Shown: positions 15,741 through 24,713 of the stretch, in pieces
How the letters are laid out: the number at the start of each line of letters is the position of its first letter
Position numbering within the stretch: the stretch's first letter is position 1
Assembly (NCBI GenBank): GCA_963677625.2
Contig: CAXXSW010000004.1
Location: 310,001-374,000, forward strand
Source: UBA1351 sp963677625
Lineage (GTDB): Bacteria > Bacillota > Clostridia > Lachnospirales > Vallitaleaceae
DNA: 64,000 nt
Direction of reading: 5' to 3'
The notes under the pieces: generated by a model
Told to the model about the DNA's origin: nothing
What the model saw: only the letters and a program-made list of their open reading frames with translations
Database searches by the model: none
Made by a program: the position numbers and the translations under genes

Positions 15741-17040
15741 GGTACACCTCTTTTACTTCTTTATTCTTGTTAAAGGTCAACTTAATTTTCAGTCGTCTAA
15801 ATCCGTAGCTCAACTTTCCGAAAAATACGCTTTCTCTTTCTTTATCAATATCAAGTGTCAATATCTTAGACACATGACCAGCCTTCTCCTTGTATAGACT
15901 CAAAACTTTCAATTCATCTCCTACCATAAGATCCAAGGAAACACCTTGATGATAGGGTGTATCTTTGAATACAAGGGGTAGATACTCTTCCCTTATAATA
16001 CCTATTGAGTACCCAAGGTAAGAAGCTTCTAATATATCATTCCCAGATTCTTTCTCCTTCAGGTAATAAAGTGCACCTTCACTTAAAAGACCATTAGTCC
16101 CTTGAATGTTTACAAAATCCTTATCCGGCATAACCCAGCAAAGTCTTTCCCATCTCCCTGTCAGACACAGCTTCCAATGACTTGAATACTCCTTGTTCCT
16201 CATTTCATAATACCCATCTAGCCATTTAATCAGGTCTGATTCGTAGTCATGAAATATGGCTTCTATAGTCTTCTTATCAATCTCTAATTTCATTGGTGGA
16301 AATAATATAGATGAGTATATCTGAATTTTATCTTCACCAATATGGAGTTTTCTAAAGGCGTTTCTTTGACTTAAGTATAGGCGTCTTAAACTGTGAATCA
16401 AGTTTGGCGATATATTTTCGCTCTCATCAGATAAGTCAATCTTATGTTGATTAGCCAGTAAATCTATATACTTCTTATCCAAGCTCAATATATCCAAAGG
16501 ATACTCTAGCGACTTAAGATGACACCTTATCCGTCCCATTTCATCAGGATTCTTCTCTATAATATAAGTCCTGATTCGGTCCTCATCAACCAAATAGGTC
16601 CAATGGTCCGTTACACACCCATAGCCAGCCATTGCTTCATCGATGGTGACATATTTCAAAGGTATATTTTCAAAATCATCAGGATATTCACTTCTAAAGC
16701 ATTCAATACCCAAATTTTGATCGTGAATAAAAATCATTTCATCAATTTGTTTAAAAGGTGAATAGTCTTTAACTTTATCTAACAAGGTCATCATATATAC
16801 ATTTAAGTATTTAGCCTCATCCTTTAAAACATTCGGTATATACACACTACTTTCATCTAAGTCAAACTGCAGACCATCCTGTCCTATAAAGCTCTCATCT
16901 TCAAGAACTAGTAAACTTAACCCAATATCTAAAGTTCCATAACCTCCTGAAAGATCAAGTGGATCAAGTTTATCTGTATCTGTATTTATATATAAAAGTA
17001 TGCTTTCTTTATAGATTTCAAGAAATAGATATCTCTTCAC
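15721..17040 (-). CDS. Degenerate Hsp70 paralogue (pseudo-ATPase)
   Basis: By eye this 439-residue protein aligns end to end with the next Hsp70 gene. FLEIYKESILLY (6-17) stands where GIDLGTTHSV should be, followed by DPLDLSGGYG against DPIDMSNGFG. VTIDEAMAGYG (131-141) matches LIEEPKAAALAY. YLVDEDRIRTYI (149-160) replaces the GGGT phosphate-2 loop. LCLTGRWERLCWV (291-303) matches ILLEGGSSQMPWV, and VFKDTPYHQGVS matches ISRGTPYHLAKR. Both phosphate-binding loops are therefore lost while the fold is kept. It may be a scaffold or regulator of its active neighbour. The start is GTG behind AGGAG. I have a faint recollection of clostridial families named DUF5716 of this kind, which I could not check. 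Confidence 0.8.
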   Translation of the reverse strand: MKRYLFLEIYKESILLYINTDTDKLDPLDLSGGYGTLDIGLSLLVLEDESFIGQDGLQFDLDESSVYIPNVLKDEAKYLNVYMMTLLDKVKDYSPFKQIDEMIFIHDQNLGIECFRSEYPDDFENIPLKYVTIDEAMAGYGCVTDHWTYLVDEDRIRTYIIEKNPDEMGRIRCHLKSLEYPLDILSLDKKYIDLLANQHKIDLSDESENISPNLIHSLRRLYLSQRNAFRKLHIGEDKIQIYSSILFPPMKLEIDKKTIEAIFHDYESDLIKWLDGYYEMRNKEYSSHWKLCLTGRWERLCWVMPDKDFVNIQGTNGLLSEGALYYLKEKESGNDILEASYLGYSIGIIREEYLPLVFKDTPYHQGVSLDLMVGDELKVLSLYKEKAGHVSKILTLDIDKERESVFFGKLSYGFRRLKIKLTFNKNKEVKEVYHEFGKL

Positions 17041-17054
17041 AACTAACTCCTATG

Positions 17055-18734
17055 CTATTTAGCCACAATGACACTGGCACGTTGAAGAACTTTTTTACCA
17101 TAAATAAAACCGGAATTCTGACTTCTTATGATTTCACCTTTTGCAAAATCTTCATTTTTTTCTGTTACTAAAACTTCATGAAGCTTGCCGTTAAAAACAT
17201 CATGAGGTTTTGGATTTATTTTTAGTACATCAACCCTTTTCAATTGGGCAACAATACGGTTGTAAAGAGTATCAACAATATCCGCAAATTCATAACAAGA
17301 TGTAAGATCAGATTCTTTCAGTTTCATGATGGAATGATGGATTAAATCCTCTAACGTTTTGATTTCAAATAAAACTTCAGTCTTCATATAGTTTAAGTCT
17401 TTGTCTTCGTTTTCACTAAAAGCCTGATCAACCAACCGATCAAATTTTGTTTGAGCATCTAAAAAACCATCAATTGATCCACTAATGGCTTGACTTAAAT
17501 AGGATTCGCAATCTTTCTCAAACTGATTCTTAAAGGCAATAAAGCCTTCCGAGTAAATGAGGAAATCTTCTTTTTTTGACATATGATACTCTTCATCTTT
17601 ATCTTTTAGAGAAGCATATTTTAAGTGAAGTGTATCTTCAACACCTTTCATGATTTTACCTTCAATTGAGTTCTCATCCACCTCAGATTGATGGTCCAGA
17701 ATTTCCTGAATGGTTTCTTCAAATAATTCCAATACAATCAAACTCAAAAGCTCAAAACGATTAGATGCATTTTTTATCTTATTGAGCTGGACAGTAGTAA
17801 TCTTGGTAAGTTCTCCGTTTATATGAAGCAAAACTCGATCCAATGTATTATTCTTATCATCTTCTATAACCTCAAACAGCTCTCTTAAACGTTTATCCTG
17901 ACTAAGGTTTTTACTGATTACCTTTTCTACATTTGTGATACTAAGTTTAGTGACAAGCATTTCTTTTGTTTGGTCAGTCTTATATATAGATGCAAGTACT
18001 TTTAACTTCTTATCAAAAATCTGAATTGGCTCAATATATTTGGCTGTCAGGTCGACTTCGCCCTCCCCACCTGGTGCCTCAAATCTAAAATTGATAAAAC
18101 TAGCCAGTATAAACTCTATTTTATCAATAAAATTACAATATTTATTCAAATCCTTACGATTATTAAAATCGTTAAGTTCTTCAATTACCGAATCAATTAT
18201 AGGTTCTAGTTCCTTATAGGCATATAGGAAGGACTCAGATAGGTAATTGATTAAAACCACTTCCACATCAATTTTCAATTCTTCAGGCAAAGAGAATTGA
18301 TATACCACTTCATCTAAAAGTTTTTGTAATTTTTCTTTTATCTTGAGAAGACCTGTAGAAACAATCAACATACGCTCATACTCGATTGGATTTTCTTCAA
18401 AAAAGGGAAAGTCGTTAAGAATTTCATTTACAGTCTTAAACATATCACCGAAAACGTCTTTTTCATATTCAGCTAAAGCATCACCAGAAAAATCAAGATT
18501 CACATATTCTTCAATTTGCTGGCGCAACTCATTCGTTGATTCATAGATGCCCTCACTTGTCTTAAAGCGATTATGACTCTCTATATGCTGCTTGATCTGT
18601 AATAATATGATAGATATCCCTTGTTCAAACCCATGGCGTATTAGCTCTTTTGAATTTTCTTCTACCTTCTTAGAATTAATTAGATGTTCTAGAACGATCC
18701 GTTCTATTTCCTTCTCTCTTATAAATGCGTACAT
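17055..18734 (-). CDS. Long helical protein ending in a GrpE-like exchange-factor domain
   Basis: The C-terminal 46 residues (514-559) read like the GrpE beta domain: FNGKLHEVLVT... then KGEIIRSQNSGFIYG and KKVLQRASVIVAK, matching the family pattern F-x4-HE-x4, G-x-I, GF/GY-x3-x-VLR-x-A-x-V. GrpE releases ADP from Hsp70. The preceding 500 residues are acidic, mostly helical, with coiled-coil stretches, far longer than ordinary GrpE (about 190-210). I set the start at ATG 18734, just after GTGAGGG and 7 bases past the upstream Hsp70 stop; an upstream ATG at 18794 would overlap that gene and add a hydrophobic stretch without an RBS. It is probably the dedicated nucleotide exchange factor of this operon. 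Confidence 0.75.
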   Translation of the reverse strand: MYAFIREKEIERIVLEHLINSKKVEENSKELIRHGFEQGISIILLQIKQHIESHNRFKTSEGIYESTNELRQQIEEYVNLDFSGDALAEYEKDVFGDMFKTVNEILNDFPFFEENPIEYERMLIVSTGLLKIKEKLQKLLDEVVYQFSLPEELKIDVEVVLINYLSESFLYAYKELEPIIDSVIEELNDFNNRKDLNKYCNFIDKIEFILASFINFRFEAPGGEGEVDLTAKYIEPIQIFDKKLKVLASIYKTDQTKEMLVTKLSITNVEKVISKNLSQDKRLRELFEVIEDDKNNTLDRVLLHINGELTKITTVQLNKIKNASNRFELLSLIVLELFEETIQEILDHQSEVDENSIEGKIMKGVEDTLHLKYASLKDKDEEYHMSKKEDFLIYSEGFIAFKNQFEKDCESYLSQAISGSIDGFLDAQTKFDRLVDQAFSENEDKDLNYMKTEVLFEIKTLEDLIHHSIMKLKESDLTSCYEFADIVDTLYNRIVAQLKRVDVLKINPKPHDVFNGKLHEVLVTEKNEDFAKGEIIRSQNSGFIYGKKVLQRASVIVAK

Positions 18735-18741
18735 ATTACCC

Positions 18742-20412
18742 TCACTTCTCATACAAGTCATCAACAGATAAACTAGTTTTAATATCACGTTCATCTAGGG
18801 ATTCTGCTTCAACTGTTAAGACATTATCCCTGGAAAGTGTAAAAAATACTTTCACCTTTTCTTCACCTTTGGCTTTAGGTGGAATTCCACGTAGTGTTGT
18901 TCCTGCCAGACGTTTTAAACCTTCCTGATAAACAAACTTTCTAGAAAATTCATCTGGCTCCACATCTTCGTAGACAACAATAGCCATAGATGTAATATCA
19001 TCAAAATTTGTTTCCATTACATAAGGAGCTTCCCTTCTCAAGCCTTCTTCTGGAATGCTTTCTCCTTGCTTAATCACCTCTAAAAAACGTCGTCCTGCAA
19101 TTTCAATTCCAAAAGAATGTATGCTAGTTTCATGAACCTTTGGTCCTCGAACTGTCGGCAGCATAATCTGATTACAATAATGAGCTGCACCTTGAGAAAT
19201 ACTAAGAGCAGGGCTAATCATTGACTTATAGGGTTCTTTTCCGAAAGCTTCCACAATCTGGTTATGAACTTCCACGATAGCAGAGCTGCCCCCAACTAAG
19301 AATATTTCATCAATATCTTCCCGACTAAGCGAGGCTCCCTGAAGACATTTATCCATACAGTCAATGGTTCTTGCTACCAGTTCAACCACTGACTTGCCTT
19401 TCATGCGTTCATAGACAGAATCACTGTCATCAAGCTTGTATATCCTGCTATGATTATAATAGGCTTCTCTTGTACACTCCATCTGTATATTCACAGGATA
19501 TGGATGTTGGATAAATGGCGCAAGTATAATTTTAGTCCTAGCTGTTGCAGACAATTTTTCTTTTGCATTGTTGGCTACCTGTTTCATACGAACTATAGCC
19601 ATCTTTTTTTCCCTAATACTAAGTCCATCATCCTTACTAAAATCAAATAGATCAATCTTAGACTCTGTCTGTCTCAAAAATTCATCGTAAATAATATCAA
19701 CCATAATCTGGTCTAAATCATCTCCCCCCAAATAGTTATCTCCAAAAGTACTAAGGACAGATATTTCCGGTTCATCTTCCCGTCTTTCAACCTCTAAAAG
19801 ACAAGCATCAAATGTTCCTCCACCAAAATCATAGACCAAAACTTTACGATCATCATTTATGGTCCTAGCATAGGCTATTGCCGCTGCCGCAGGTTCCAAT
19901 CTTAAATAAACATGTTCTTCCAAGAAGCCAGCCATAATTGCAGCCTTTTTCATACGTCTTTTTTGTTTATCAGTGGAATTAGCAGGAACGGTAATCACAC
20001 ACCCAGAAAAGGTTCCCGATATATGAAGTTGCTCACGTATGTAGATATCCGCTTGGTCTTTTAAGTAACCTAGTATTTGAGCAACCAAGCTTTCCACTTC
20101 AAAAACATACTCCTCATCATCAACAAGAACTGTAATTGGCTCTTCTTGATCTAAACGCCTCTTTATGGAAGAGATAGTAGATTCAGGATATATAATTGCA
20201 CCTTCTTTTGCTTCAATTCCGAAAACCTTTAGCAATTGTCCGTCATCATCCACATCAAACTGAAGTACCGTTGGAAAAACTGTAAGACCATCAATTTGTA
20301 AGGTGTGAACCTTGTCTTCATCATATTGATATATACTGACCACTGAATTGGTTGTACCAAAATCAATACCCAAATATAAACCTTTTTCTACCTCTAAACT
20401 TAATGTACCCAT
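18742..20412 (-). CDS. Hsp70-family (DnaK-like) ATPase, lidless
   Basis: The 556-residue protein carries GIDFGTTNSV (15-24), VYDFGGGTFD (193-202) and FLVGGSSAIVEV (371-382), the three ATP-binding signatures of Hsp70. Motif spacing is longer than in DnaK because of an insertion around 310-345. Residues about 420-556 resemble the beta substrate-binding domain (GESIPEEGLRRE..., LAGTTLRGIPPKAKG as in DnaK NLTGIPPAPRG). The helical lid and EEVD-like tail are missing. RBS AGGAG lies 5 bases before ATG. It follows the large first gene by 33 bases and precedes the GrpE-like gene by 7, which suggests the two work as an ATPase and exchange-factor pair. Confidence 0.93.
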   Translation of the reverse strand: MGTLSLEVEKGLYLGIDFGTTNSVVSIYQYDEDKVHTLQIDGLTVFPTVLQFDVDDDGQLLKVFGIEAKEGAIIYPESTISSIKRRLDQEEPITVLVDDEEYVFEVESLVAQILGYLKDQADIYIREQLHISGTFSGCVITVPANSTDKQKRRMKKAAIMAGFLEEHVYLRLEPAAAAIAYARTINDDRKVLVYDFGGGTFDACLLEVERREDEPEISVLSTFGDNYLGGDDLDQIMVDIIYDEFLRQTESKIDLFDFSKDDGLSIREKKMAIVRMKQVANNAKEKLSATARTKIILAPFIQHPYPVNIQMECTREAYYNHSRIYKLDDSDSVYERMKGKSVVELVARTIDCMDKCLQGASLSREDIDEIFLVGGSSAIVEVHNQIVEAFGKEPYKSMISPALSISQGAAHYCNQIMLPTVRGPKVHETSIHSFGIEIAGRRFLEVIKQGESIPEEGLRREAPYVMETNFDDITSMAIVVYEDVEPDEFSRKFVYQEGLKRLAGTTLRGIPPKAKGEEKVKVFFTLSRDNVLTVEAESLDERDIKTSLSVDDLYEK

Positions 20413-20445
20413 AAAGACTCCTATTCCTAAATATAAATATTTATA

Positions 20446-23265
20446 TTAAAATCTTATAAGTTCCTTGCAGAGTTGATCATGTGCCAACTGTTCCTCAATT
20501 ATAGAAACAGCACTGTCTTCATCATTCATCTGATAAGCTAGGAGTGCTGCATTTATCCGTTCTTCGGCTGAAGATTCATCCTGCAAATCATTCCTATACT
20601 CAAATTTAATTTTGTCTGAACTTGCTATATATGCCTTCTCTCCCTGCTTTTCCACCAAAATATAATATTCAAATGTATCATCAAGATATAGCTTAACCGG
20701 ATATACATACATACCAAAAGCAAGATGTTCCATATAAGTTTCCCTATATGTTTCATCTTCATCATATCGATAAAAAAGGCTAATCTGACTATCGGGATGA
20801 GCATAAAACTCGATATAATCCATGCCACTTTTTCTATGGTTTAATAGTTTACTTGGCTCTATTATAGCATGTGCGTCCAACATATTATGAAAAAAATCAA
20901 TGTTTTCTTGACTGGTTTTATGGAGCATATGATAGATTCCTGCATAAAGCCAGTCGTATTGGACCTTAACATAATAAGTAATCATTTCTCTAAGAATTCT
21001 GTTTCCTACCAATTTCTCATCCATGACAATGGATTTTGACAGGTGATAATACCAAGCCTCCTTAATTTGATTATCAGATAAGGGGTTGTCCTCTTCAGGC
21101 ATCTGTTCAAAACATCTGATGATTTCCTCAAGTGGTCGGTCTATCAAAATCATGACTAAAGGATCCTCGGTCTCTGCTTGTCTTTGTCTATAATCTTCAG
21201 ACTTCATAAACCTATGACATTCTTCTAGTGCATACACTTGAAAAAGTTCTAAACACTGGTCATAGGTCAAGTAACTGGAAAGGCCTTCATATCCCATAAC
21301 TTCAACAAATTGTTTTAGCCATTTGGCACCATACTCATCTTTATTCAACAAGGCGTAACTAACTAGCTTATCCACTAATCCTTCATTCCCTGAAGTTTCA
21401 AGAATCAAATCAAGTCTATCAACTATATAATCAAAAAAAGTTTTACGTTTTTCAATCCATTCTGAAAAAACTGTCTCCAATACTTTACATGCACTTGCGC
21501 TAAATACTTGCCTAGACTTATATTCCTCAGCAATTTTGCCATATATCCGTCGATAAAATATAGGATACTTGGTCCTATTCTCAATAATCTGAATATACAA
21601 GTAATCTTTGACAAGAAGGGGCATTTCTTCAAGGCTTCCAAGTGATTTAATCAATCCTAAATCCACTTGTCTACCATTAAAATAGCCAGCTTCAATATAG
21701 TGTTTATCTAAATCTTTGATGTATATATCTTGTCTTAAGGCCATTTCAAAAAAAAGGTAGGACTCTTCACTTTTTTCTTCTTCTCTCATTAGCATGGTAA
21801 CTAAAAGTCTAAGGAAACTTTTTGAAGGCTTGACTTCGTATAAAAGCCTTGCTATTTGACTGTTCATCGAGATATTTTTTTCTAATTGGTAATAATAACG
21901 TTCACATTTTGCCAACCAATTTGATGAAAGTATATTCTTACTGAGGGCCCATCTCAAAACAGTCATATACATCCTATCACTTACCCTAGGAGGCATTGGA
22001 TGTTTATTAAGAAATCCAGCAACTTCAGCAAAGAGAAAACTTTTCCGAACTCCATTATTGAAAAGATCTTCATAATAATCATATTGATTACTTGCTAAAC
22101 TAGTATATCTTGCTATAGCCATAGTCTGTAGCCAATTAGCGGGAACAAAATGGTTCATATCGAGATTCTTTTCATCACCTTGAAGGATTGCACTCATTAG
22201 GCTAATCAAATGAAAGTCATCATGTTCAAGAAAATATTCTTCATACCTTTTCATTTCATCCATCTCATGCTTGGCTTCTTTTCTTTGTCCGAATTCCAAT
22301 AACAACCAAATATAAAAAAGACGGTTATTCGTATGCTGTTGATTAAAATTCAAACAGGCTTTCATTAATTCTAAATGATATTCCCAGTCTTTTTTTGACT
22401 GGGGATATAACAAGGTATTCAAATAAAACTTATAGACCTGCAAAAGAACTTTTCTTAGTTCTAACCTATTGGAAATAACCTGTGATGTAACATAAGGTTC
22501 TAGCTCACAAATTGATAATTTTATATGCTGACTGGCCTTGCTTCCACCATCAACATAGACAGTTAAGTTTATATCTTTAAAAGGTGTTTTCCCCAAGAAG
22601 TTGTCAATGAATTTTACAAAGGTATTTTTTCTTATAAACCATTCCTGGATCCATTCATCTTTCATAAAGATCTCAGTTTCCATTGGTGTAAGAAGGGGGT
22701 CATCACAAGTAATTAGAATCCGTATTGGTTCTTTGAACTCATTATGAAAGTGAATTTTGACCGGGTCATTGAAATAATAACAAGGTTTGTACTCATATGA
22801 TATGGGTAGATGTGTTCTTTCTAACCCCTTATTGCTATTCCCCTCTTCACTATTCCTCTTATGTTCAAAGTCAATCTCCTCAGATTCTATCCCTTCTACA
22901 GAATTATTGTTTCCTGCTTCAAGGATCTGAAACGTAATTTTTATCTCATGAAAGCCTCCAGGATAATAACAAAAAAGAAGATCATCATAAACGTAACCTT
23001 CCTTAAGTCCTTTAGTTTCAATCCGATATTCAATATTAGGATGCGTGGATGAAATCATGGTTTGAAGAGGCACAACTAAACCTTTTAAGGTTGATAAATA
23101 GCATTCAAAAGGTTGATCTTGCTCCACCTGAATGGTAACAACACCAACATAAATCCCTTGACTATCCAATTGTATCACCTGTCTGATAGAGTCGAATTTA
23201 GGCATAGGATAAATCCAATGCTCTTTCTGCCTAATTAATTTTAGTAGAAATTCGTTTTTTGTCAT
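20446..23265 (-). CDS. Large uncharacterised protein, first gene of the Hsp70 operon
   Basis: The 939-residue protein has no signal peptide or membrane segment. Residues 1-250 look beta-rich, with two or three Ig-like or sandwich-like blocks (GIYVGVVTIQVEQDQPFECY, PGGFHEIKITFQILEAG). Residues 270-800 are helical with repeat-like, TPR-type spacing (NNRLFYIWLLLEFGQRKEAK, SEESYLFFEMALRQDIYIKD). The last 140 residues return to beta structure and end in a TPR-like helix pair (RINAALLAYQMNDEDSAVSII). It may be a scaffold or client receptor for the chaperones downstream. RBS GGGTGA precedes ATG. I vaguely recall a clostridial family called DUF5717 of similar size but could not check it. Confidence 0.8.
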   Translation of the reverse strand: MTKNEFLLKLIRQKEHWIYPMPKFDSIRQVIQLDSQGIYVGVVTIQVEQDQPFECYLSTLKGLVVPLQTMISSTHPNIEYRIETKGLKEGYVYDDLLFCYYPGGFHEIKITFQILEAGNNNSVEGIESEEIDFEHKRNSEEGNSNKGLERTHLPISYEYKPCYYFNDPVKIHFHNEFKEPIRILITCDDPLLTPMETEIFMKDEWIQEWFIRKNTFVKFIDNFLGKTPFKDINLTVYVDGGSKASQHIKLSICELEPYVTSQVISNRLELRKVLLQVYKFYLNTLLYPQSKKDWEYHLELMKACLNFNQQHTNNRLFYIWLLLEFGQRKEAKHEMDEMKRYEEYFLEHDDFHLISLMSAILQGDEKNLDMNHFVPANWLQTMAIARYTSLASNQYDYYEDLFNNGVRKSFLFAEVAGFLNKHPMPPRVSDRMYMTVLRWALSKNILSSNWLAKCERYYYQLEKNISMNSQIARLLYEVKPSKSFLRLLVTMLMREEEKSEESYLFFEMALRQDIYIKDLDKHYIEAGYFNGRQVDLGLIKSLGSLEEMPLLVKDYLYIQIIENRTKYPIFYRRIYGKIAEEYKSRQVFSASACKVLETVFSEWIEKRKTFFDYIVDRLDLILETSGNEGLVDKLVSYALLNKDEYGAKWLKQFVEVMGYEGLSSYLTYDQCLELFQVYALEECHRFMKSEDYRQRQAETEDPLVMILIDRPLEEIIRCFEQMPEEDNPLSDNQIKEAWYYHLSKSIVMDEKLVGNRILREMITYYVKVQYDWLYAGIYHMLHKTSQENIDFFHNMLDAHAIIEPSKLLNHRKSGMDYIEFYAHPDSQISLFYRYDEDETYRETYMEHLAFGMYVYPVKLYLDDTFEYYILVEKQGEKAYIASSDKIKFEYRNDLQDESSAEERINAALLAYQMNDEDSAVSIIEEQLAHDQLCKELIRF

Positions 23266-23418
23266 AATATCACCCGACTGATACTAGTAATTTTCAGCTA
23301 ATCACTATATAATCAATGTAGATTTATTTATAAAATCAATTGTTGGATTCTTACCTACACTGAAATTAAAGATACTAACCATTATAACATATAAAAAAAA
23401 TGATGAATAGGTGATGAG

Positions 23419-24516
23419 ATGAAAGAAACAGTAAATTTCCATGGAAGTGATATCGAAAAAGTAGCCAAATATTACGGACTTAAGCAGGAGGATATCCATA
23501 ACTATAGCGGTAATGTCAACCCACTTGGCTTATCCCCAACTTTAGCGGACAAATTAAAAGCCAATATCCATCTGGTCACAAGTTATCCTGATCCTGATTA
23601 TATAAGTCTCAAGGAAAGTATTGGTGCCTATACCAACACCTCTCCAAACCATGTCCTTTTAGGTAATGGTTCGACAGAATTAATCGCTCACTATATAGAT
23701 TATGTCAATCCACAAAAAGCGATGATTGTAGGCCCAACCTATTCTGAATATGAAAAAAAAATCAGAACCCTTAATGCTGAGGTTCTCTACCATCCCCTAA
23801 ATAAGGAGGATGATTTCAGGTTGAACATTGAAGACCTTGTCCATAATCTGACTCAGGAAATAGATTTACTTGTTCTTTGCAACCCTAATAACCCAACCGC
23901 ATCTATGGTTACTGCGAATGAATTATATCCTCTTTTTGACCACTGTAAAGCCCTCGGTATTTATATTCTAATTGATGAAACATACATGGATTTTGTTGAA
24001 AACCAGAAAATCATTAGCGCTCTGCCCTTAACCAATATCTACAATAATTGTATTGTCCTAAGAGGTTTTTCAAAATTTTTCTCAGCTCCTGGCTTACGTC
24101 TTGGTTATGGTATCACTAGCGATATGAACTGTCACCGTTCTCTTGAAAAACAAAGACACCACTGGTCCATCAACTCTCTTTCTGCCTTTGCAGGAAAAGA
24201 ACTTATCAGTGACCAGGACTTTATTAATACCTCTATGGCTTTCATTACTAAAGAGCGGATTAGGATTCTAAAAAGACTAGGCGAATTGGATAAAATCATA
24301 GCTTATCCTTCACATATAAATTTCTTTTTTGTTGAGCTTCTGGACGAGAACCACTCTGCCCATTCACTTTTTGACTTTATGATCCGAAAAGGGCTTATGA
24401 TTCGAGATACATCAAGTTTTCCTTTTCTTCATAATGAGTTCTTTAGGTTTTGTATTTTAAGCGAAGAGGAAAACGATGAACTCTTGGATGCTATTGAAGA
24501 GTATTTATTACTGTAA
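23419..24516 (+). CDS. PLP-dependent aminotransferase, CobD/HisC-like
   Basis: The 365-residue fold-type I PLP enzyme opens with FHGSDIEKVAKYYGL and YSGNVNPLG, the signature of threonine-phosphate decarboxylase CobD and related histidinol-phosphate aminotransferases. The PLP-binding region shows CNPNNPTAS (about 156-164), DETYMDF (about 186-192) and the Schiff-base lysine in GFSKFFSAPGLRLGYG (about 218-233). CobD makes aminopropanol phosphate for the cobalamin tail; HisC makes histidinol phosphate. No cobalamin or histidine gene lies nearby, so the substrate is undecided. It is transcribed away from the Hsp70 operon, from a 150-base divergent intergenic region. RBS AGGTGATGAG precedes ATG. 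Confidence 0.85.
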   Translation: MKETVNFHGSDIEKVAKYYGLKQEDIHNYSGNVNPLGLSPTLADKLKANIHLVTSYPDPDYISLKESIGAYTNTSPNHVLLGNGSTELIAHYIDYVNPQKAMIVGPTYSEYEKKIRTLNAEVLYHPLNKEDDFRLNIEDLVHNLTQEIDLLVLCNPNNPTASMVTANELYPLFDHCKALGIYILIDETYMDFVENQKIISALPLTNIYNNCIVLRGFSKFFSAPGLRLGYGITSDMNCHRSLEKQRHHWSINSLSAFAGKELISDQDFINTSMAFITKERIRILKRLGELDKIIAYPSHINFFFVELLDENHSAHSLFDFMIRKGLMIRDTSSFPFLHNEFFRFCILSEEENDELLDAIEEYLLL

Positions 24517-24628
24517 TAGTCAACAAATCATATGATAGTGGGACGTAGCTACAATTTCCACCATTACCACGAGCTTTCATTTTTTTAACATAGAAACTAA
24601 ACCCAGGTAATACCTATATATCAAAAAA

Positions 24629-24649
24629 AGAGGCCTTGACGAGGCCTCT
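24629..24649. terminator. Terminator between the aminotransferase and deoC
   Basis: AGAGGCCT-TGACG-AGGCCTCT is a perfect 8-base-pair stem. It is followed by TTTTTTT on the minus strand (for deoC) and by TCTTGT on the plus strand, so it mainly stops deoC. Confidence 0.85.
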
Positions 24650-24713
24650 TCTTGTATGTCTTTCGGATAATTCCAACCTACTATTAGTTTGACACCTAAA
24701 CAACTAGAAGATT

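Noticed and set aside
14106..20412. Housekeeping dnaK
   Set aside because: The Hsp70s lack lid and tail, and no dnaJ, hrcA or CIRCE-type operator is nearby.
9800..23265. Phage-defence island
   Set aside because: No nuclease, toxin, transposase or integrase is present and the region is flanked by housekeeping genes, so a defence role is only a possibility.
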